Origin: DAOPYU01 sp942493245 | Lineage (GTDB): Bacteria; Sumerlaeota; Sumerlaeia; UBA8349 | Assembly: GCA_942493245.1 (NCBI GenBank) | Contig: OW818685.1 | Location: 2,480,001-2,544,000 of the forward strand | Reading direction: 5' to 3' | Length of the DNA stretch: 64,000 nucleotides | Shown: positions 35,970 through 44,090 of the stretch, piece after piece | Position numbering within the stretch: position 1 is the first letter of the stretch | How the letters are laid out: each line of letters opens with the position of its first letter | Position numbers and translations under genes: made by a program | Notes under the pieces: generated by a model | Told to the model about the DNA's origin: nothing | Databases searched by the model: none | What the model saw: the letters and a program-made list of their open reading frames with translations, nothing else

Positions 35970-38074
35970 AAGGCAAACAAGGGTTTAAAATTGCGCTGGG
36001 GGCCGTTTTTTTCTGCGGTCTTCTCACCCTGAGCGGGTGCTTCTTTGAAATTCTTTCCTGGAGTCCGGATGGCCGTTTTCTGGTTACCCCAGGACCGAAA
36101 GCGGGAACCCTGCTCCGGTACGACACCCAATCCGGCAAGACCGAAGAACTGACTATCCAGCGGCTTGCCGAAGGCAAACGCGAAGTGATCCCCGCTTCAA
36201 TCGTCTCGTGCCACTATCTGCCGGACGGGAAAGGCATCCTCCTGTTGACCGACAAGGGGGGCAAGGACGGCGGGGAATCGGAAGAGGAATCGCTCTACTT
36301 CTACGAGGAGAGTCAGGATCTTGCGACTCGGATTGATTCTGGCGTGGGCCCCTACCTTGACGTCACCCCCGATGGAAAAAACGTGTATTACGTGGCGAAA
36401 CGGGAAACGGACGGGAAAGAGAATTCCCTGGTTCAAAGATACGAGGTGGGGAAAGGTTCAACGACCGTCTATACGACTCCGGTTGAGATCGCATTTCCCC
36501 GGATTGCACCGGACGGAAAAAACCTGCTTTTCTCGACCGAGAAGGGCCTCTACCTCTACAATCAGGAAGCACAGACTTCCCGTTCCCTGGTGGCTGTGAC
36601 GGGCAAGAAAGCCTTTTACTGGCCAACCTGGGTAGATCAGAAGACGCTTCTCTATGTCAAACTCGTGGAAGGAGACAATAAGGATTTTGTGGGGACACTC
36701 CAGATGCTCGATGTGGAAACCTCGAAGACTCAGACTCTCGCTCCCGATGCTCATGCCTTCTTCCCGCTCTCCCTCAGTCCGGATAAAAAGACGATCGCTT
36801 TCACCCAGATGGCGCGGGATGCCAAAGGCGAGATTCACGACGACGCCCCCTACTCCGCCCAGATTGCGCTGATCGAACTGGCCAGCGGCAAAGAGGTGCG
36901 CCGTGTGAAGCGTCTTCCGATCGTCTGCGCTCCCGCCTTCTCCCCCGACGGGAAACGGCTGGCGTTCACGAATTCCATGGAGGGCGACGATAGATTCGTC
37001 CAGATTCTCGATCTCGAAAGTGATAAGACGACGGTTCTGTGGAACGATGAGGCGGAACGGCTCTTTGCGAAAGGGTATGAGAGTTTTTACGGAAACGACC
37101 CGAAAGGCGCGCTCGAGTCCTGGAATGCGCTCATCGCCCAATACCCCACTTCCACCACCCTGTGCAAGATCGCCGGGCTCGGTATTCTCCAGATTCGTCT
37201 GGATGAGAAGTCCCCGTATTTCGATCTCGATGCAGCCAGTGAGGCCTTTGTTCAGGGGGGCAACCGGAACTTTTCCGATTCGATGCGCAGTCTGTTCTGG
37301 CGCGCGGAAGACCGTCTGGCGGTGGATCCGAAAGACGATCTGATTCAGACTTACGGAACGTCCGAATCCCAGAAGACGTTCGGGTTCCCGACCGACCAGG
37401 CGCGCGACCTGCGGGCGCTCTGGGTCCGCTGTGGACAGAAGCGTCTGTACGTCCGGGTGGATTATGAATCGGAGCGGGATCTGGATGGATTGAAATTTCA
37501 GGACACCACGCTTCTGTTCAACCGAGACGGAGAGACGGGGGGAATCACCCGGATCAGTCCGGGAGCCGAATGGGACCGGCCCGCCCAGTGTCAAGTGCTG
37601 CTGCGCCACTGGCACGAAAACGGAAACGACAGCCAGTACGATGTCGAAATTCGCAATGAACGCGGCGAGGCCCGGTGCCGGTTCCTGGCCTCGGGTTATG
37701 CGCCCGCCGGAAATCCCCTGATTCAACTGGTTGGAACCAGTACGGGCGATTCTCCCTCGGCAATCTGGAGTATTTCCCTCGAAGCGCTGGGGTTGAATGA
37801 AGGTGTCCCGAAGGTCAATGTACAGGCTTGTACGTTCAAAGGTGGGATCGAGACCTACTGGAATCTCGAAAAGCCCCGGATTGCCGTCAAGGAGGGGCAA
37901 CCGGTCTGCGATGTGGCCGATGCGTTCGGGGCGGACAATACGCGTGAACGGATCGAAGCGGATCTGAAGAAAGCGGCGCCGGTTCTGGGCGATACGCCCC
38001 CTGAACCGGCGGTGATCCGCGGGGCAGCCGGATCGTTTACCGTGCCGAAACAGATAAAAGAAGGCACAAAGTAA
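35966..38074 (+). CDS. Beta-propeller (TolB/WD40-like) lipoprotein
   Basis: 702 residues; ATG 35966 overlaps the anti-sigma stop. A lipoprotein signal ends TLSGC (Cys25), followed at once by SWSPDGRFL. PDG-type propeller blades run through about 30-360 (DVTPDGKNVYY, RIAPDGKNLLF, FSPDGKRLAF). From about 380 a helical segment with a TPR-like FAKGYESFYGNDPKGALE leads to a beta-rich C-terminal domain (about 500-660). No catalytic motif is seen. The overlap implies that it works with the sigma/anti-sigma pair, probably as a ligand-sensing exterior subunit. Confidence 0.75.
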   Translation: MKGKQGFKIALGAVFFCGLLTLSGCFFEILSWSPDGRFLVTPGPKAGTLLRYDTQSGKTEELTIQRLAEGKREVIPASIVSCHYLPDGKGILLLTDKGGKDGGESEEESLYFYEESQDLATRIDSGVGPYLDVTPDGKNVYYVAKRETDGKENSLVQRYEVGKGSTTVYTTPVEIAFPRIAPDGKNLLFSTEKGLYLYNQEAQTSRSLVAVTGKKAFYWPTWVDQKTLLYVKLVEGDNKDFVGTLQMLDVETSKTQTLAPDAHAFFPLSLSPDKKTIAFTQMARDAKGEIHDDAPYSAQIALIELASGKEVRRVKRLPIVCAPAFSPDGKRLAFTNSMEGDDRFVQILDLESDKTTVLWNDEAERLFAKGYESFYGNDPKGALESWNALIAQYPTSTTLCKIAGLGILQIRLDEKSPYFDLDAASEAFVQGGNRNFSDSMRSLFWRAEDRLAVDPKDDLIQTYGTSESQKTFGFPTDQARDLRALWVRCGQKRLYVRVDYESERDLDGLKFQDTTLLFNRDGETGGITRISPGAEWDRPAQCQVLLRHWHENGNDSQYDVEIRNERGEARCRFLASGYAPAGNPLIQLVGTSTGDSPSAIWSISLEALGLNEGVPKVNVQACTFKGGIETYWNLEKPRIAVKEGQPVCDVADAFGADNTRERIEADLKKAAPVLGDTPPEPAVIRGAAGSFTVPKQIKEGTK

Positions 38075-38109
38075 TAGTTCTTTGAAATCGTTGAAATTTG
38101 AAATGAAAG

Positions 38110-38144
38110 AGAGAGCATCCGGATCTACAACCGGATGCTCTCTT
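38110..38144 (+). terminator. Intrinsic terminator of the sigma operon
   Basis: Perfect 13-bp stem AGAGAGCATCCGG / CCGGATGCTCTCT (38110-38122, 38131-38143) with an 8-nt loop, flanked by a short A run and T residues. Confidence 0.75.
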
Positions 38145-38302
38145 CATGAGAATTTCAGAATACTGTTGCCAGGTGGTCAAAAAACACACGACGAAGAAAT
38201 CTCAATTATTCCTGTTTTGCGATGGTCCCACAATTATACAATTATCTCGATTTCTCCGGATTTCCCCGTGATTTAAAGAACTTGACCTTGAATCAGAATC
38301 TC

Positions 38303-41053
38303 TCACTGCGTGTTTGTGGACGGAGGGAAGATCTGAAATTCATTGATGTTGATGGGCCGCTGCGCCTTGAAAACATTCAGGCGAACATGCCGGGCGCGAA
38401 GGGGCGGGAACTCGATCGTCTTGTCGGCGCCGATGGTTGTGCCGCGGGCCACTTCCTTCCAGGTATCTGCCTGTTGCACCTCAATGGCGAACTCGCGGGT
38501 CTCCGGCCATTCGATTTCCGACAGCCAAACCAGACCAATCTCCTTTTCCTCACCGAGATCCACGACCAGCCATCCCTCGCGGGCTTCCATAGAGGAGGCC
38601 CAACGGGTCTGAGGATCTCCGTCGGTAGCTCGGACGGCATCGTAGCCGGGCTGGTCGAAAGTGCTTGACGCAGAAGTCGGCTTACCTTGGCTGATTGGTG
38701 GAACTGGGGGTTGATAGGCAGGCTGTTTGCCCAGCCAGTTGATAATGTCGCCGTTACGGGACTCAGGGGTAACTTTAAGTGACACCAGCTGGCCGCCACA
38801 CAGTGTGCCCTCAACCACGGTCTGACCAGGGGCATGTAACTTAAACTCCACATCCCAGTCCGCGGGCCAACCGGCAAAAAGGTTGAGTTTACCCCGGGGA
38901 GCAACTTCGGGAACGAGAATCATTTCCTGTACCCCGGTCAGTCCCGCGCCTCCCCAGTTGTGATCGGGCAACCAGTCGTGCCCCGGCCCGAAGAAGGCGG
39001 GGAATCGGGCTTGGGGGGCGGTGTTATTGGCCATCTTGTAAATGGCGCGCTCTTTGGCCTTTTCCGGCCAGGCGAGGGCGGCCATATTGACAAGATTGGC
39101 CATCCAGGAGTAATCCTGTTTACACAGGCGGGCGCGGTCAGCAGGGACGGTTTCCCACGTGTCGCGCGCCAATTGGAGAGTTTCCGGCCGGGTGATGCCT
39201 ACCATACGGTAAGGCCAGTAGGCATACATTTCGATCGGCTCCCATTTGTTGTACTCACGCTCGAACGATTGGGCCGGAAGCAATGACAAGCGGCCCTGCC
39301 GCATGCCGGTGGGAAGTTCAGGCAGGGTAGCCTGAATCTTCTGGAGGCGAGTTCGCGAGGTACCTGACAACCCGGGTTGTCGCAGCAGGCTATCGGTGAT
39401 GCGCTTCAAACCGCAGACCACTTCGATCGGGTTGGTGGCGCCGTTTGCGTATTCAAGGCCATTGGACGGGTAGATAACGAGTTTTCCGTCGTCACCCAGT
39501 TCCTTGCCGGTGCGTTTTTGAGTCTGGGTTCGATAGTAACTGTCGTAGAAAATGACGGTGCCTTCAATCCAGGGCAGGTCGCTGGTGATATCAAGACCCA
39601 TTATGTCGTGGGCCTGCAATGCCATCCAGGCGTGCTCCAGCATCATGGAGAAATGATAGGTCAGGTGTTCGGCTCCGCAGAGACCGTCGGGACGGGGAGC
39701 GACACAACAAAGGCCCCAGACATCAAGTGGCTCGGGATAGACTACACCTTCGGCCCCGTTGGTTCTGGCTCGGGCGGCGGCGGTGGCTGAGCGTTCACGA
39801 TAAAACGATAGAGACGGCGCAAGCAGATCGGAGTCGCCGTTGGCCAGATTCGGCCAACCGAGCCAGCGCTGGTTCTGCGACATAAAATGACAGGACCTCC
39901 AGCGGCGGAAATCCGGGGTAATGGGACTCCCCTCGGAGATGGGCAGTTCATCGTTGTTGTTACCGGTGATGCGTCCGGGCTTGTTGTCAGTGGTGAAAAT
40001 CCCCCCGTTGAATAACAATGGCAGTTCCCCGTCGCGGTTACAGGCCAGCATGTAGCGGAAGAGTTGATAGTTGCGTCCAATCATCCAGCCGACATCGTCG
40101 GGTTTGGCTGACGGATTGACAACGACATGGGAACGCGACCAGAACTCCAACCAGCGCTTCAATTCAGCGGCTCTGAGGGTCTGGCGAAAGGTTGGGGCGA
40201 GCACGGACTTCGCTTCGGCCCGCCATTGATTGGGATCGGCATTGATCGCCGCGCCGAGGCGGATAGCCATCGTCTGATTGCGGCTAGTGGTGGTATGGCC
40301 GGTCCAGGCCTTACCGTCCCAGAATTGCCACTGCACGGTGGATTCCACGGGGGTGGAGAGTCCGCCTTCGATGGCGATGGCTCCGCCGGAAACCCGGCGA
40401 GTGGTGGCGTCATGAACGGCATCGGCCGGAATCCCCTGACCTTTCGCCATGCCGATCACATCTATGGGAAAATCCGCGTTTCGATGGGACCAGAGGAATC
40501 CCTCGGTATTGGCCTCTATCTTGTCCGGCGAAATGTTCCCCTTGGCGCCCATCATGTCCGTCCGGATTCCATCGCGCTGTTTATCTCGCCAAGAGGCAAA
40601 GGAAACCTCAAGAGCCTGTGGCTCGGTCGAGGTCGTTTCAAGCAGCAGCGTCTCACCGACGAACCAGAGCGAAGCGGTGAAACCCTCATTGAGAATTTTA
40701 ATGGAACCGCTGGCCAGATCGAGTTCCTGGCGGAAACCGCCACCTGTTCCCAACTTTGTGTTTTTCGGAGTAACACGGACACACCCGAGTTTCAGCAGAT
40801 TGCCCTCCTCGTTGTAGGCCCCGTTGTGAGCGAGATAGATCCAGATGGAGCCATCCTGAACCCAGACGTTGGCACCAGCGCCCCTCCGTCCAGAAAGGGG
40901 CATCGAATCCAGCGAATCCTGAGAAGGGGAATCCCATATAACATTATAGACTGCGGTCCAGTCATTGTCTTCAGCCTGGATGGGGAGGGTAATAACTAAA
41001 AGGGCCATTGCGGCAAGGAGGAATCTGGTCAAGCAGCGTATGGATTGTTTCAT
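38303..41053 (-). CDS. Secreted DUF5703 / GH95-like protein with discoidin domain
   Basis: 916 residues from ATG 41053 (AAGGAG upstream; an ATG at 41107 lacks a site). The signal peptide ends near LPIQA. N-terminal DUF5703-type domain: the WTAVYNVIWDSPSQDSLDSM start and GRRGAGANVWVQDGSIWIYL. A middle (alpha/alpha)6 region like GH95 alpha-L-fucosidases and related enzymes follows (about 310-770, with DVGWMIGRNYQLFRYMLAC, NDELPISEGSP and NRWLGWPN-like motifs). The last 130 residues are an F5/8 type C (CBM32-like) module, ending FKAQRPININEFQI. Exported and likely to act on a fucose- or galactose-bearing polysaccharide. The substrate is not settled. Confidence 0.8.
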   Translation of the reverse strand: MKQSIRCLTRFLLAAMALLVITLPIQAEDNDWTAVYNVIWDSPSQDSLDSMPLSGRRGAGANVWVQDGSIWIYLAHNGAYNEEGNLLKLGCVRVTPKNTKLGTGGGFRQELDLASGSIKILNEGFTASLWFVGETLLLETTSTEPQALEVSFASWRDKQRDGIRTDMMGAKGNISPDKIEANTEGFLWSHRNADFPIDVIGMAKGQGIPADAVHDATTRRVSGGAIAIEGGLSTPVESTVQWQFWDGKAWTGHTTTSRNQTMAIRLGAAINADPNQWRAEAKSVLAPTFRQTLRAAELKRWLEFWSRSHVVVNPSAKPDDVGWMIGRNYQLFRYMLACNRDGELPLLFNGGIFTTDNKPGRITGNNNDELPISEGSPITPDFRRWRSCHFMSQNQRWLGWPNLANGDSDLLAPSLSFYRERSATAAARARTNGAEGVVYPEPLDVWGLCCVAPRPDGLCGAEHLTYHFSMMLEHAWMALQAHDIMGLDITSDLPWIEGTVIFYDSYYRTQTQKRTGKELGDDGKLVIYPSNGLEYANGATNPIEVVCGLKRITDSLLRQPGLSGTSRTRLQKIQATLPELPTGMRQGRLSLLPAQSFEREYNKWEPIEMYAYWPYRMVGITRPETLQLARDTWETVPADRARLCKQDYSWMANLVNMAALAWPEKAKERAIYKMANNTAPQARFPAFFGPGHDWLPDHNWGGAGLTGVQEMILVPEVAPRGKLNLFAGWPADWDVEFKLHAPGQTVVEGTLCGGQLVSLKVTPESRNGDIINWLGKQPAYQPPVPPISQGKPTSASSTFDQPGYDAVRATDGDPQTRWASSMEAREGWLVVDLGEEKEIGLVWLSEIEWPETREFAIEVQQADTWKEVARGTTIGADKTIEFPPLRARHVRLNVFKAQRPININEFQIFPPSTNTQ

Positions 41054-41148
41054 TCTGAGAGACTCCTTTTTCGAGGAGAAGATCCAGATTACGGGATTCT
41101 GTTTCATGGAAGCATCAATATTCTGTTCGCAGTAAGACGGTTCTCGAC

Positions 41149-42309
41149 TTACTTCGAATTCTGAGACACTCGGTATTGCAACTTGAGTTCTCTTTGCTCT
41201 CGGATATGCTCACTGGTCAATCTTTGAACTTGCCACTTGTGAATATCAACCAAGTGGAACTTTTTAGGATCTCCGCCCAACTTCACCTTGACGTACTCAC
41301 GAATCTTTTCAATACTATATGCTTCCTGCTCTCCTATATCTTTGTCACCAATCAGATTTCTCAAAGAAGACAGTACATGATCGCGATAGTATTCTGTCCC
41401 CCCTTCTCCTGGGAACGTCTCTGTACTGTCCAGCGCTTTGAAATAATACTCCAGAAGTTCAGGTTGGTTGACCGTATTCAACGACTCATCATGTATATGA
41501 TAGACTTTACATTCGGCATCAGGATATCCCTCAACTAACTCAAAGCAAAACTTCAAGTCATCTTTAAAACCCAATCTTGCTCGAGCCAAGACAGCGTACC
41601 AGGCAGGGGTACCAAGCCACGGATTCTTGATACTCGCGTGGTGATATGAGATCTTTTGAGCGTATTGCTCTTTCAGATTTTCAAATACATTTCCATAGTC
41701 CAACTTGATCTGCGCCAACAGATCCGCATATTCTCTGGCATTGGCATAACCAACGCAGAGAATGAGGTCGGTCAACCTTTCATGTTTACGAGTATTTGAG
41801 GGGTTTTCCTTGTATTCTCGAAGCGCTCGCTCAAGACTCTTCCCAAGCAGAGAACGCGCTTCCTTATTGTAATCCGTATCGAAGAAATACAATAGAAGGC
41901 TACTTGAACGAGCATTTCCTTCCGAATCGAACAAATGTTTCAAGAGTTCCTGAACCCCCTCCTGTCGAACAAGAGTCGAAGTCGACACTAAAGCCGATTG
42001 ACATACAAACAGGCGCGCCTTGCTTCGAACCGACTCGTCAGCATCGTTGAGGTATGGCTTTAACTCCTCAATAGCATTGGGCGGAAGCAGGATACTCTTT
42101 GCCCCATACCTGGAAGGATCTTTCCGAACAGATTCCATGTGATCGGAGAGCATCGCCTTTATTGAAGAATCCTGGGCCATCAGGCATCCACCCGACGACA
42201 CCGCGGGCCGGTCTTCCTCCAACTTTATTGAAGAATTCTGGACCATCAGGCATCCAACAGAAGACAGAAAAACCCATACCAAAACGAGGAAGATCAGACG
42301 GCCACGCAT
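41149..42309 (-). CDS. Orphan lipoprotein, AT-rich
   Basis: 386 residues, ATG 42309. A lipoprotein signal ends LSSVGC (Cys20). Next to it is a copy of the same segment: GCLMVQNSSIK at 19-29 and GCLMAQDSSIK at 41-51, from a 66-bp tandem duplication. The rest is helical and HEAT/armadillo-like (ELKPYLNDADESVRSKARLF, LLKHLFDSEGNARSSS). No catalytic motif. Not recognised as a named family. AT-rich relative to its neighbours. A scaffold-like exported protein is a guess. Confidence 0.6.
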   Translation of the reverse strand: MRGRLIFLVLVWVFLSSVGCLMVQNSSIKLEEDRPAVSSGGCLMAQDSSIKAMLSDHMESVRKDPSRYGAKSILLPPNAIEELKPYLNDADESVRSKARLFVCQSALVSTSTLVRQEGVQELLKHLFDSEGNARSSSLLLYFFDTDYNKEARSLLGKSLERALREYKENPSNTRKHERLTDLILCVGYANAREYADLLAQIKLDYGNVFENLKEQYAQKISYHHASIKNPWLGTPAWYAVLARARLGFKDDLKFCFELVEGYPDAECKVYHIHDESLNTVNQPELLEYYFKALDSTETFPGEGGTEYYRDHVLSSLRNLIGDKDIGEQEAYSIEKIREYVKVKLGGDPKKFHLVDIHKWQVQRLTSEHIREQRELKLQYRVSQNSK

Positions 42310-42396
42310 ACGTTTCCCTTCAAAAAACCCCGATTTTGAATCCTCATGATCGCCGAATCGGCAAATTTATAGAGAAATATAGCCTCTCCTACTGAC

Positions 42397-43884
42397 TCAA
42401 CTTCGCGCTTTCTTGATCCGGTCATAGGCCACGCGTTTTTCTTTCCAGACTTCCGCATCCTGCGGTTCGTAGGGCGTGAGGCCGAGACTGCCACGCATGA
42501 CCTGGCGGATTTCGTCCGGACCACTGAGCAGCCCCAACCCGACGGCCTGGGTCAGGGCGTTCCCGAGGGCCGTACACTCGCTGGCGCCGACGAAGGTGGG
42601 TCGGGCGCAAGCGTTCGCTGTGAACTGGCAGAGCAGTTTGTTCGCCACCCCGCCCCCGACGATGTAGAGCGATTCGGTCTTGCTGCCCGTGATGGCGTCG
42701 AGGCTGTCAAGCCGCCAGGCGTACTCGAGGGCCAAACTCTCCAGCACACAGCGCACCAACGCGCCGCGCGACTCGGGCTTGGGCTGACCCAGTTCGGCCA
42801 GAAGGGTGTAGAGGGTTTCTTCCATGTCCGCCGGGGCGAGGAGCCGCCCGTCGGCCACATCGAGCATCGAACCGGACGGCGCTTCGGCAGCGGCGGCGGT
42901 AATGCGGTTGTAGTCCCACGGGTCACTTTCCTTGTCCCACTTGCGCTTGAGTTCCTGCACCAGCCAGAGGCCCAGGATGTTACGGCAGATGAACCAGTTG
43001 TTGAGCGTGTACTCGTTACAGAAGCCCTGCGCAAAAGCCTCGGGCGTGGTGACCGGTTTTTCCCGTAGTTTGCCGACGATGCTCCACGTGCCGCTGCTCA
43101 GGAACGACCAGTTTTGCCCCTGGGCGGGGACCGCCGCCGCGACGGCCGAGGTGTCGTGACCGCACGTGGCCACGACGGGCACCGCGCCCAGACCTGTGAG
43201 CGACTGGACTTCCTCGCTCAGAGGGCCCAGCACCGTCCCCGGCTCAACCATCCGGCCAAACATGGCGGGAAGTTTGAAAGCGTCGATCACCTTGCGCGAC
43301 CACTCGCCATCGGCCCCCATGAGGTTCGCCGTACTGGCGATCGAGCGTTCGGAGGCCTTTTGGCCGGTCAGGAAAAAGTTGAACAGGTCGGGCATGTTCA
43401 GGAACGTGGTGGCCAACGGCAGGAGCGGGGAGTTCTGCTTCTGCATAGCCAGCACCTGGAAGAGCGAACTGATGGACCACGGTTCGCAACAGGTGTACTC
43501 GAAAATCTTATCCTGTTTCATAACCGGGTTGGAGTAGTCGTGGATCGCGTCGGTGCGGGCATCGCGGTAATGGACCGGGTTGCCGAGCAGACGGTCGTCT
43601 GCCCCGAGCAGGCCGAAGTCCACGCCCCAGGTGTCCACCCCAATGCCCGAAAGCGTAATGCCGCGTTCGGCGCACTTGCGCAGGGTGGCCAGCAGTTCGG
43701 CGAACAGGAAGGGGAAGTCCCAGTAGAGTGTCCCCCCCATGCGCACAGGGCGGTTGGGGAGGCGGTGGATTTCTTCCATCTCAACCGTCGGAATCCCGCC
43801 GTTGTTCTTGTTCAGTGTCACCAGTACGCCGCGGCCGCTCTCGGCGCCATAATCCATCGCCAGCAGGTAGTACTTCTCCGCCAT
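42397..43884 (-). CDS. rhaB: Rhamnulokinase (RhaB-like FGGY sugar kinase)
   Basis: 495 residues from ATG 43884 (AGGAG 8 nt upstream). ATP-dependent phosphorylation of L-rhamnulose to L-rhamnulose 1-phosphate. The FGGY fold has the phosphate 1 motif LLAMDYGAESGRGVLVTL (12-30), EIHRLPNRPVRMGGTLYWDF of the rhamnulokinase subfamily, GIGVDTWGVDFGLL, and the C-terminal adenosine motif LYIVGGGVANKLLCQ. An L-fuculokinase or related activity cannot be excluded. Last gene of the leftward operon with the DeoR regulator and E1. No isomerase or aldolase for rhamnose lies in the window. Confidence 0.85.
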   Translation of the reverse strand: MAEKYYLLAMDYGAESGRGVLVTLNKNNGGIPTVEMEEIHRLPNRPVRMGGTLYWDFPFLFAELLATLRKCAERGITLSGIGVDTWGVDFGLLGADDRLLGNPVHYRDARTDAIHDYSNPVMKQDKIFEYTCCEPWSISSLFQVLAMQKQNSPLLPLATTFLNMPDLFNFFLTGQKASERSIASTANLMGADGEWSRKVIDAFKLPAMFGRMVEPGTVLGPLSEEVQSLTGLGAVPVVATCGHDTSAVAAAVPAQGQNWSFLSSGTWSIVGKLREKPVTTPEAFAQGFCNEYTLNNWFICRNILGLWLVQELKRKWDKESDPWDYNRITAAAAEAPSGSMLDVADGRLLAPADMEETLYTLLAELGQPKPESRGALVRCVLESLALEYAWRLDSLDAITGSKTESLYIVGGGVANKLLCQFTANACARPTFVGASECTALGNALTQAVGLGLLSGPDEIRQVMRGSLGLTPYEPQDAEVWKEKRVAYDRIKKARS

Positions 43885-44003
43885 GATCCGTTTCTCCTGT
43901 TTTTCAGTCTTCAATTCACCCGCTCGCTCGAATTTTGTAGAGCGGCATCATAAAATCAACATTTAACTGACAGTACCGTTCAACTTTGTCACATTACACC
44001 ATA

Positions 44004-44033
44004 GCCCGGCAGGAGGGAAAATTCCTGCCGGGC
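44004..44033. terminator. Hairpin after the E1 gene
   Basis: Perfect 11-bp stem GCCCGGCAGGA / TCCTGCCGGGC with an 8-nt loop, 58 bp beyond the E1 stop. No U tract follows in the leftward direction, so it may be a weak terminator or an RNA-processing or stabilising hairpin before the kinase gene. Confidence 0.4.
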
Positions 44034-44090
44034 GGAACTTCAAGAGGCGACTTGAACGACCACGCCGGCGGGGACGCCGGCGGTACAGAA

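Noticed and set aside
36458..37900. Minus-strand ORF of 480 codons
   Set aside because: Opposite the propeller lipoprotein, which has a signal peptide, ribosome coupling and PDG repeats.
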